From Desulfobacterales bacterium (GTDB lineage Bacteria; Desulfobacterota; Desulfobacteria; Desulfobacterales; Desulfobacteraceae), in assembly GCA_022361315.1 (NCBI GenBank), contig JAKSBB010001253.1:1-21092 (forward strand): a stretch of 21,092 nucleotides of DNA, given 5' to 3'. The number at the start of each line of letters is the position of its first letter. Positions within the stretch are counted from its first letter, which is position 1. Below are positions 9,314-18,200 of this stretch, one piece after another. The position numbers and the translations under genes are program-made. The notes under the pieces are model-generated. The model worked only from the letters and a program-made list of their open reading frames with translations, ran no database searches and was not told the origin of the DNA.

Positions 9314-11308
9314 TCACTCCCGGTTCTCCGGTGGTTCCGGTTCTGCCGATTCCAGAAGACTGTTTATCCTGCGGATGTAGGTTTTGTTCTGGCAGGGTTT
9401 GGATACATGATCAATCCATGGGTCTTTTGCCTTGAGGGCGGTTATGGATTCCAGGAATTTAAGATTTCCCGAGATGAACAGCACCGGCAGGGTTTTGCTT
9501 CTTTTTCGGATGTGGGTATACACATCCAGGCCGCTTATTTTTCCCGGAAGCAGATAATCCAGGCTGACGGCATCGTAGGTGTTTTTATCTAAGAGGTCCA
9601 TGGCGGTCCGGCCGTCGGCGGCCAGATCCACACGGTGACTGCAGGGCGGATAGGTGAGCAGCCGGTACTGAACCTGTGAAATGGCGGATTCATCCTCCAC
9701 AAGAAGAATGGCTTTGCCGGTACCCGGGGGGCAGGCCGTGACGTCTACGGTGATTTCTTCTCCTGTATCGGGTTGGGCGGCGGGAAAGCTGATGATTACC
9801 TGTGTGCCGCGGCCGGTCTTTGAATCAATTGCAAAGGTTCCCTGGTGCTGTTCCACGTATTTTTTTACATTGGCCATGCCATAGCCGGTGCCTTTGATGT
9901 CCGGGGTATAGACCCCGGCGGTATCACGGCTTCCCTTAAGGGTAAAGCCCGGATCAAAGATGTTTGGGATACAGGTCTCCGGAATACCGCAGCCGTTGTC
10001 TTTGATGTCGATATAAATCTGTTCTCTTTTTATATACGCCCGGATACTGAGACGGGGGATCGTGGTTTTGCTCATGGCATGAACGGCATTCTGGATGAGG
10101 TTCACCAGGCAGTGCTCCACCATACCCGGATCCGCCAGAAGATCAGGTAATTCCGGCGCCCATTCCTGGGCCACGGCGATCCCTTTCATATCCTGTTTCA
10201 TCAGGTTCAGTACCAGATTGATCTTTTCGGTTACTGAAAAGTATTCCTGTCTCGGCTCCTGGTCCTTGGCAAATGCGGTGAGGTTCCGGATCAGGTTCTT
10301 ACCCCGCATGGTCTGGGCCAGGATCAGTTCCAGCGTCTCTTGGAGTTGGGTTTTCCGGCAATCCAGTAAAGCCAGTTCCGCATTGCCCATCACGGCCCCC
10401 AGCACATTGTTGAAATCGTGGGCCATCTTCCCGGCGATCTGCCCCACCAGGGCATACTTTTCATGGAGGGCTGCGGTGGTCTGGGCTTCGAGCTTTTCCT
10501 GTTCAGCCCTCTTTTGTTCCGAAATGTCACGGACGACACATACCAGGCCGCCGCCTTCCATTGCAGTGAGGGATACCTCCTGGGGAAACCGGGAACCGTC
10601 CTTCTTTTTGCCCACGGATTCCCCCCGCCATTTCCCTTCCGCTGCAAACCGGGGCATGATGGTGGTTTCAAAAAGCGCTAGTTCCGCCTCGTCGTAGAGC
10701 TCCCGCCAAGTCTTTCCAAGAAGCTCTTCAGGTCCGTCATAGCCGTATACTTTTGCGTGGGCATCGTTGACATATATGTAGGTTTCACTGTCGTTCAGGA
10801 TGGCAATACCGTCCATGGAAGCTTCAATGGCTTCTGAGCGTTTGGCCAGTTCCGTTTCCACCCGGATGCGGTCGGTCAGATCCCTGGCAATGGTATGCAT
10901 ATGCGGCTGATCGTTCAATATGATTCGTGTATTGCTGAACTCAACCGGAATTTTTGTCCCGTCTTTTTTGAGAATGTCGGCGTTGGAGAGAATATCCTCT
11001 CCGGAAATGATCCGTTCGAAAAATGCCTTGAAAGGCCCGAGGTCTTCAGGTTCATGAAGATCCGGTACCCTCATCCGAAGCAGTTCATCCCGGGTGTACC
11101 CCGTGAGGTCGCAGGCCGCCCGGTTAACGTATGCAAATCCGGCACCCTTGTCCGTTATAAAAATGGCGTCCCTGGAGTTTTCAAATATGATCCGGAAAAG
11201 TGTTTCGTTTTCTTTTAAAGTGGCTTCTGCCTGTCTGCACTCTGATGTTGCCTTTTCAAGGGCTGCGATACGTTTTTCCAACGCCTCGTAACTGGGTTTT
11301 CGAGCCAT
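9314..11308 (-). CDS. Soluble PAS-domain hybrid histidine kinase
   Basis: Cytoplasmic hybrid kinase of 664 aa without signal peptide or membrane segments. Order: a short N-terminal coiled-coil (about 1-34), PAS 1 (about 36-150), PAS 2 (about 158-275), a helical linker, HisKA with H-box GKMAHDFNNVLG (about 300), HATPase with N-box VNLIQNAVHAM, DNGCGI and GTGYGMANV, and a C-terminal receiver (about 530-650) whose phosphoacceptor is the Asp of AVSLDYLLPG. The ATP lid carries extra residues and the last G box reads GYGM rather than the common GLGL, but the glycines are kept, so activity is expected. AAGGA lies about 7 nt before the ATG. Being soluble, it should sense an internal cue through PAS; no cofactor residue is diagnostic. 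It is 5'-most in the minus-strand signalling cluster and may share the downstream response regulator (inference). Confidence 0.92.
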   Translation of the reverse strand: MARKPSYEALEKRIAALEKATSECRQAEATLKENETLFRIIFENSRDAIFITDKGAGFAYVNRAACDLTGYTRDELLRMRVPDLHEPEDLGPFKAFFERIISGEDILSNADILKKDGTKIPVEFSNTRIILNDQPHMHTIARDLTDRIRVETELAKRSEAIEASMDGIAILNDSETYIYVNDAHAKVYGYDGPEELLGKTWRELYDEAELALFETTIMPRFAAEGKWRGESVGKKKDGSRFPQEVSLTAMEGGGLVCVVRDISEQKRAEQEKLEAQTTAALHEKYALVGQIAGKMAHDFNNVLGAVMGNAELALLDCRKTQLQETLELILAQTMRGKNLIRNLTAFAKDQEPRQEYFSVTEKINLVLNLMKQDMKGIAVAQEWAPELPDLLADPGMVEHCLVNLIQNAVHAMSKTTIPRLSIRAYIKREQIYIDIKDNGCGIPETCIPNIFDPGFTLKGSRDTAGVYTPDIKGTGYGMANVKKYVEQHQGTFAIDSKTGRGTQVIISFPAAQPDTGEEITVDVTACPPGTGKAILLVEDESAISQVQYRLLTYPPCSHRVDLAADGRTAMDLLDKNTYDAVSLDYLLPGKISGLDVYTHIRKRSKTLPVLFISGNLKFLESITALKAKDPWIDHVSKPCQNKTYIRRINSLLESAEPEPPENRE

Positions 11309-11639
11309 GATCTCTTCCTTATCGTCATCGGAATATACTACAAATTACATGAAACGCATTGATAATGCAAAGCATCATGAACCGTTGCGGCCAATCCTCC
11401 GGTCTGGTTTTATGATACACATCATAATTTTTGCAAGAATTTGAAATTTATTGTACCATGGACCATCTCCAACAGTTTCGGTCCGGTTTACAGAAGACAC
11501 CCGGAGGTGTCCGTCTTGCCTCAGTCGTGTCTGTCTTATTCAAAGTATCGATATACCAACGGGTGAATCCGAAGATGAACCAGGGTGTGAATCACAACCA
11601 GCGACAAGACGCAAATAAATCAAGTACAGGGAGCATTTG
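11309..11639. other. Divergent intergenic region between two kinases
   Basis: This 331-bp gap holds no gene I can support. Besides the palindrome at 11410-11427 there is a GACACC-CGGA-GGTGTC hairpin at 11496-11511. A short frame from ATG 11458 to TGA 11640 would overlap the kinase start as TGATG, but it lacks a ribosome site and its composition looks non-coding. No convincing -35/-10 pair was found for the + kinase. Confidence 0.5.
11410..11427. promoter_or_regulatory. FNR/CRP-like palindrome in the divergent kinase intergenic region
   Basis: TTATGATACACATCATAA is a perfect 7-4-7 inverted repeat. The inner TGAT-N4-ATCA equals the FNR-type core, and the overall 18-bp size suits a dimer of the CRP/FNR superfamily. 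It lies about 100 bp from the soluble kinase start (minus) and about 210 bp from the third kinase (plus), so it could affect either. The bound protein is unknown. Confidence 0.45.
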
Positions 11640-14600
11640 ATGGCCTCCTATTGTCCGATATCCGGGTGCCGTGTTCGAACACGTCCCGAGTGGATTTGCC
11701 GGCAGGTGAGTCCTTCCTTCATTGTCAATTTCTGGATTATCGGTGACGGCATTATTTACAGCCGGCCCGAAGGACGGGCTGATTTTGAAGGGGTAAAAAA
11801 ATCCGTCGCTTTAAAAATGGAGATCGCAAATCAATTCCTCACCTCCGGGGGTACATATATCCAGATCCAGGATTATGCCCGGCTAAAAGGCTCTACATTA
11901 TCGGCAAGGAGCTACTTTATCAACAATGCAAACCGGGACAGGCGCTTGAAATCAATGATTTTTTGCAACCTGTCCCTGCCTTTGTCCATTGCAGTAAAAA
12001 TAGGAGAACGGTTCAATACCTCCCGAAAAATTATACGGGTTGAAAAGCAGTACAGGGATGCAGTGGCTTTTGCCTTGACACTGGCACCTCCCAAAAAGGT
12101 TTACCCGGAGGTGTCCGGTATCAGGCTTGGGGATCTGGTTGAATCCGCCGAACCCTCTCTGGGTGCAATCCATATCAAAACGGACCATGAGTGGCGGATC
12201 ACACATGCCGGATTTAGAAATCATTCCACCCTTATTAATCAAAATATCCTCCATTCGGTTGTCAGCGGTTATCTTGACGTCGGTGGTATCGAGCGGATTG
12301 ACAGGATGCGGGACGCCTGCCGGCAACGCGGCGGCGGAGAGATCGGATATATCGTCGTGGATGCCAGCCGGCTGAAAGGGGGGAGTCATTCTGCCAGAAT
12401 CGGGTATATGAAATCCCTGACCACGTGGTACCGGCGGTATCCGTTCTCCATGTATATCGTTTACGGGGCAAATACATTCATGAAAACGGCGTTGCGGCTG
12501 GCCAGGCCCCTGATGCCTTTTGATGTGAGAATTGCAGATGACGCTGCCCACGCCTTTCAGTTGATACGGGAAGATAATCGGGGCCGCCGGAAGATCGGTG
12601 AAGGCTCAGGCCACGGAGGGGAATCTACATTTGACAACGGTTATGAAAAGTTCACCCCGGCCAGGCGGTCCGCCCGTACAAGGCCGTCGGAGCCGGACGC
12701 CGTTCATTCCGGGGATATTGAGGCCCTACTGGCATTTATGGGGCGGATCAACTGGGATACGGAAGGGGTCGCCGATGATATCAGCGTCTCCAAGTCCCAT
12801 CCGTTCTATTACTTGTATCATTCCGTCAAATTGATCAAAGAGGAGTTTGATGGCCATTTTAAGGGCAGAATACAGGCCGAGCAATCTCTTCGACGTACCT
12901 ACTCACGTTATAAACGCCTGTTTCATGAATCTCCGGTACCCCTGTGGGAAGAGGATTTGACAGAGGTCATCCAGTATATCGATTATTTGAAGGATCGCGG
13001 GGTGTCGGATTTCCGCACCTATCTGGATATTGACCCGGCCCGGATCAAGGCCTTTGTTTCCAGAGTATCGCTGGTGGATGTCAACCAGGCTGTTCTGACA
13101 CTCTGCGGCGCATCAGATAAAGAACAACTCAAAGCGCATTTCAGCCGTATATTTACTGGAAATGCACTGGATGTATTCGGTGCCCAGATCGTGGCATTGG
13201 CAAATGGAGAAACTTCTTTTGAATCTGAGGCGGAAATCTGCACCCTGCCCGGTGAGATCAAGTATATTTTTTTGAAACTGGTGGTTGAACCTGCACAGGA
13301 CGGAAAGGTGATGGCCCAGGTGGCCACCACGGATATCACCCAAAGCGAGCAGCGGTTCCGAGCGGTTGCAAACCATACCCATGACTGGGAAACCTGGATT
13401 GATCCCATGGGAAATTTGATCTGGATAAATCCCGCGGCTGAAAGGATTACCGGGCATCCAAAACAAAGATGGAATTACGAAGGGGCGTTTTTTGAGTGGA
13501 TTGGCGGCCTGGTTGTGGCTGCGGATCGAAAACGGGTAATTGATCTGTTAAAAAAAGGGGTCTCCGAACGGGTCTCCCTCAACGATCACCATTTTAGAAT
13601 CCGGCGCCAAGATGGTCGGGCCCGATGGATTTCCATGTCCTACCAACCCATATATGCGGAGGCGGGTGAATACCTGGGGCTTCGCACAAGCATGAGAGAT
13701 ATTACACGGCGCAAGGAAGCTGAGGAGGCGCTGGCGAAAAGTGAATCCCGGCTGAAACTGGCCATGAATTCCGTGAATGAAGCGGTGTGGGACTGGCATC
13801 TGGACAAGGATGACACCTATTTCAGCGACCGCTGGTACACCATGCTTGGCTATACTCCGGAGAATCTGCCGGGGGGATTTGATGTCTGGGTCAGCCTTGT
13901 GCATCCGGATGACCTGGCGGCGGTGAAAAAAACGATAGCCGGCCATCTGAAATCAGGAGCGCCCTTTGAGATTGAATTCAGGGTAAAGGCCAGTGACGGT
14001 CAATGGCGGTGGATTCTGGGGCGGGGTAAAACAATAGGGCGCAATGAAAAGGGACGGGCCGAACGGATGCTGGGCACATATACCGACATCACGGAACGCA
14101 AACGGGTGGAAGAACAGCTTTTGCAGGCCCAGAAGATCGAGGCCGTGGGCACCCTGGCCGGGGGAATTGCACACGACTTCAACAATATACTGGGGGCCAT
14201 CATCGGATATACCCAACTGGCCCGTATGTTCTACGACGATGATAAGGACAAATGTTTTGACAGTCTCGACAAAGTATTGACCGCCTCTTACAGGGCAAGG
14301 GATCTGGTGAATCATATACTGGCGTTCAGCCGGAAAAGTGAAGTGAAGGATGTGCCGGTTTACGTGCCGGGTATGGTGAAGGAAACCTTGAAGATGCTCA
14401 GGGCTTCTTTGCCGGCCACCATTGTTATCCGTCATGAGGTGGATATTCCAAAAGGAACAGTGCGTATCGATCCGGCTCAGATGCATCAGGTGTTGATGAA
14501 TCTGTGCACCAATGCGGCCCATGCCATGGAAGAGAACGGCGGTGAATTGTCGGTGTGTTTAGACGTGATGGAAAAGGAAGCCGTTGACTGGCCCGGCACC

Positions 14601-15281
14601 CGTATACCCACTGAGGACCGATATCTTGCCATACAGGTGAGTGATACCGGACACGGGATACCGGCCAAGGTCCTGCCCCAGATTTTTGAGCCTTATTTTA
14701 CCACCAAAGAAAAAGGCCAGGGCACGGGTCTGGGACTTTCCATCGTATACGGTATCGTGAAACGGTATGGGGGAGAGGTTTCCGTTCAAAGCCGGCCCGG
14801 GTTCACTGTGTTTACGCTCTATCTGCCCTTTGACACAAAGGCGCCGGAGGGGCATTCCCGGGATACCGGAACTGTGGTGACGGGGGAAGGTCGGCTGCTG
14901 TTTGTGGATGATGAGGCCCCGTTGCTCGAAGTGGCCCGGCGGCTGTTGTCCAGACTGGGATATGAAATCGACACCGAGTCAAACAGTAAAGCGGCATTTG
15001 AGCGGTTCAAAAAACAGCCCCATGTCTATGATCTGCTCATAACCGATCAGACCATGCCCGGCATGACCGGACTGGAACTGGCCGGGAAGGTTCGTGATAT
15101 CCGCCCGGATCTCCCCATTCTCCTGTGCACCGGCTACAGTGATAAGGTGAACGAGGACGTTTTAATAAAAAATAATATCTCAGCCTTTGTCCATAAACCG
15201 TTGAATGCGGAGAATCTGTCCCATTTGGTTGCCGGTCTTCTGAACCCGGAAGGCGTGGCTGCGGGGTCTGATATCAATTAA
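11640..15281 (+). CDS. Hybrid histidine kinase with duplicated N-terminal domain and three PAS domains
   Basis: Cytoplasmic hybrid kinase of 1213 aa with no clear transmembrane helix. The N-terminus holds two copies of a domain I do not recognise (about 25-149 and 186-312), sharing the signature YI-x(2,3)-D-x2-RLKG-x3-SAR and a following alpha/beta pattern that faintly resembles STAS-type folds. Then come a linker (about 315-410), an atypical PAS region (about 420-565), PAS (about 570-690), PAS (about 700-825), HisKA with GGIAHDFNNILGAI, HATPase (NLCTNAAHAM, DTGHGI, GTGLGLSI) and a C-terminal receiver with phosphoacceptor Asp in LLITDQTMPGMTG. I choose ATG 11640 because AGGGAG lies 6 nt upstream; a TTG one codon earlier is also possible. 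The kinase core closely resembles that of the SBP-domain kinase at 5501-9154, which suggests a common origin. It stands alone on + with no adjacent regulator and ends 9 bp from hrpA. Confidence 0.9.
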   Translation: MASYCPISGCRVRTRPEWICRQVSPSFIVNFWIIGDGIIYSRPEGRADFEGVKKSVALKMEIANQFLTSGGTYIQIQDYARLKGSTLSARSYFINNANRDRRLKSMIFCNLSLPLSIAVKIGERFNTSRKIIRVEKQYRDAVAFALTLAPPKKVYPEVSGIRLGDLVESAEPSLGAIHIKTDHEWRITHAGFRNHSTLINQNILHSVVSGYLDVGGIERIDRMRDACRQRGGGEIGYIVVDASRLKGGSHSARIGYMKSLTTWYRRYPFSMYIVYGANTFMKTALRLARPLMPFDVRIADDAAHAFQLIREDNRGRRKIGEGSGHGGESTFDNGYEKFTPARRSARTRPSEPDAVHSGDIEALLAFMGRINWDTEGVADDISVSKSHPFYYLYHSVKLIKEEFDGHFKGRIQAEQSLRRTYSRYKRLFHESPVPLWEEDLTEVIQYIDYLKDRGVSDFRTYLDIDPARIKAFVSRVSLVDVNQAVLTLCGASDKEQLKAHFSRIFTGNALDVFGAQIVALANGETSFESEAEICTLPGEIKYIFLKLVVEPAQDGKVMAQVATTDITQSEQRFRAVANHTHDWETWIDPMGNLIWINPAAERITGHPKQRWNYEGAFFEWIGGLVVAADRKRVIDLLKKGVSERVSLNDHHFRIRRQDGRARWISMSYQPIYAEAGEYLGLRTSMRDITRRKEAEEALAKSESRLKLAMNSVNEAVWDWHLDKDDTYFSDRWYTMLGYTPENLPGGFDVWVSLVHPDDLAAVKKTIAGHLKSGAPFEIEFRVKASDGQWRWILGRGKTIGRNEKGRAERMLGTYTDITERKRVEEQLLQAQKIEAVGTLAGGIAHDFNNILGAIIGYTQLARMFYDDDKDKCFDSLDKVLTASYRARDLVNHILAFSRKSEVKDVPVYVPGMVKETLKMLRASLPATIVIRHEVDIPKGTVRIDPAQMHQVLMNLCTNAAHAMEENGGELSVCLDVMEKEAVDWPGTRIPTEDRYLAIQVSDTGHGIPAKVLPQIFEPYFTTKEKGQGTGLGLSIVYGIVKRYGGEVSVQSRPGFTVFTLYLPFDTKAPEGHSRDTGTVVTGEGRLLFVDDEAPLLEVARRLLSRLGYEIDTESNSKAAFERFKKQPHVYDLLITDQTMPGMTGLELAGKVRDIRPDLPILLCTGYSDKVNEDVLIKNNISAFVHKPLNAENLSHLVAGLLNPEGVAAGSDIN

Positions 15282-15290
15282 GGCCGGGGA

Positions 15291-18200
15291 TCAGATCATG
15301 GTGGATATATTCAATAATGCCTTATCCAGTCTTTTGGGAGAGATCTTGAACCGGGTTTTCAGTTCCTGGGCATAGACGGAAATCTTGTACTCTTCCAGCA
15401 TCCAGTAAAATTCTTCCACGGCAGCGGCTTTATCTTCGGAAGAGGTATCGCTCAACCCGGAGATAACCGATTCCAGCCGCCGCTCAAAGGGGGCAATCAG
15501 TTCGGCTTTCTGATTTTCTTTGGCCGGATTGTCTGCCGCTCTTTGGGCACGGATGGACAGACAGGACAGGTGCCGGGGGAGAAAACGGATGCGTTCCAGG
15601 GTGTAAAGTTCCGGAAAGTTGGGGGGGCATATGTTTTTCAGCTCGTTGAACACCCGGGTCAATGCCGCGAAGGGCAGGGGGCGGTCCTTGTACTTCAGGG
15701 AAAGTTTCTGGATCAGGGTAAAACAGGTCTCGTAGGCCCGGCCCACCGCCAGGACCTGCTTTATGACTTCCTGGCCTAAGGTGTAAAGCTGTGGGCGGAT
15801 ATCGTTGACAAAGGCGTCATAGTCTGCGGCGGTGCGGATGTTCTTGTGGAGTACCTCCCTGACCAGGGCTTGATAGATCATGTCCAGGAACCCATCCGTA
15901 CCGTTGAAATAGGGGGCGATCTGTTTCAGGCCCCCGGCCTGCCGGATATCTTTTTGGACGGCTTTAATATCTTCCGGATAGGTGAGCTCGAAAAGGCGGC
16001 AGATGCCTTTTTTATGGCTTGCTATCGCTGCCGTCTCTGATTTGAAAAGCCTCAGGGAGAGGGCTTTTTCCCCTTCGGGGTTTAGTCCCATAAAGACTTT
16101 TCTGACAAAGCCGTCATCCTGGTCAAGTGAAATATCCGGCAGCAGGTCGGGAAAATTCCAGGAGGAGATCCCTGTGCGTTCGTATTTTTCTTTTGCCTGC
16201 GCAAAGGCCGAGCTTTTTGCTGCAGGGCGCGTGGCAGCAAATTGGCCCAGCTTGGACAGGTCCCTTAAGGATTTGATCTCTTTATCCTTTTCATCCCGGA
16301 TGGAAATTCTCATCTTGAGATGGTCTGGAAGATCTCTGTCTGACCAGGCCGAGGCCGGAATGACCAGGTTGTAATGTTTCCGGATGTATTCGGACAGCAG
16401 GGTGAACAAGGGGGTATCGTTTCGGGGCAGGTCTCCTGCAATGCGGGCCGCCGTATTCTGGACCGGTACCAGACGGACCCTGTACTTTTTGGGCAGGTTC
16501 TTGATCAGTGCCGCTATTTTTTCCTCAAACAATCCGGGCACCAGGGCATCCACCTTGTTTTTGGAGACCAGGGCGGTGGAATCCGCCGGTACCTTGAGGG
16601 TTACCCCGTCTGTTTTGGCACCCGGATCGAAATGGTAATCCAGGGCAAATTCTCCCTGGGCCATGGTCAGGGTATCGGGGAATTGTTCCAGAAGGCCTGC
16701 ATCCACCTCTGATTTCTGCAGATCGGCCTTGGTCATGCGCAGAAAGGTGTCATCCTTCTGGTCCTTTAAAAATTTTGCAAAGGTGCGGATATTATAAAAA
16801 GGTTTTGGGAGCCGGGACTGGTAAAAGGTATACATCTCATCTTCGGAGACCAGGATGTCCCGTTTGCGGGTTTTGTTTTCCAGATCTTCCAGCTCCTGAA
16901 TCAGTTTGAGGTTTGCGTCCATAAACCCGAACCTGCGGAAGATTTCCCCCTCCACCAGGGCATGGCGGATGAAAAGACTGCCGGATTCCTCAGGATTGAT
17001 CCGGCCATAGGCCACTTTTCTGCCGCTGACAATGATCAGGCCGAACAGGGACACCTGTTCAGAGGCCACCACTTCCCCCCGTTTTTTCTCCCAGTGGGGA
17101 TCACTGTAAGTGCGGGTGCACAGGTCCCCTGCGATATCTTCCAGCCAGGACGGATCAATGTTGGCAACGCATCTGGCAAAGAGCTGGCTGGTTTTTACAT
17201 ACTCAGAGGCCACAATCCAGCTGCCGGCTTTGTCGAACAGGCCGGAACCGGGAAATATCATGGCCTGCTGGCCTTTGGCCGCCATGAAGATGTTCTTTTC
17301 TTTTTTATGAGCAATGCCGGCCAGGTAACCGTGGAGCAGGGATTTGTGGATGGCGATGTACAGGGGACCGCCCAGGGCAAATTCTTTGGACTTCAGCCCT
17401 TTGCTGCCCTTGCCTTCATTGGTGTCCGTGATTTCCGGCAGAGGGGCCTTCTGGACGATATCATGGTCGTCCAGCATCCGGGTGATCTGGCGGTGAATAT
17501 CCTGCCATTCCCGGAGCCGTTTGAAACTCAGGTAGTGATCGATGCACCACTTCCTGAGTTTTGATCTGGATTTCAGACGTTTTGCTGCCGCCTGGCAGGC
17601 CGTCCAGATATTGAGCAGGGTGATGAAGTCCGATCCCGGGTCCTTGAACTGGGCGTGCTGTTGGTCTGCGGCCTGTGCCTTGTCTGCCGGGCGCTGGCGG
17701 ATATCGGATACGGTGAGTGCGGTGGCAATCACCGTTGCCTCTTTCAGGCAACCGGTGTCTGCGGCTTCGATGAGTATTCTGGATAGCTTGGGGTCCACCG
17801 GCAGCCGGGCCATGATCCGGCCCATGGGGGTAAGGGATATCCCCGTGTTTTTACCCTTGTGTCTGCCTTTGCCCTTGGGCCCGGTTTGCTTGCGGATGGC
17901 GGAAAGTTCCACCAGGGTATCAAACCCGTCTTTTATACTTTTGGGGTTGGGCGGGTCGATAAAGGGAAAGGAGGAGACCTCGCCCAGGTTCAGGGAGATC
18001 ATCCGTAAAATAACCTCGGCCAGGTTGCTCCGGAGGATTTCCGGGGCCGTAAAAAAGGGTCGTCCGTTGAAATCATCTTCGTCATAGAGACGGATGCAGA
18101 TGCCGTTTTCCACACGGCCGCAGCGGCCCATGCGCTGGTTGGCGGAACTCTGGGAAATGGGGCTGACGGGCAGGGCCGTGGTCCGGGTTCTGGGGGAGTA

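Noticed and set aside
11458..11640. 60-codon + frame overlapping the third kinase start as TGATG
   Set aside because: The overlap suggests coupling, but there is no ribosome site and the sequence looks non-coding.
11499..12117. The 15-mer ACCCGGAGGTGTCCG occurs at 11499-11513 and 12103-12117
   Set aside because: A single GC-rich 15-base repeat is compatible with chance in 21 kb, and the second copy is inside coding sequence.
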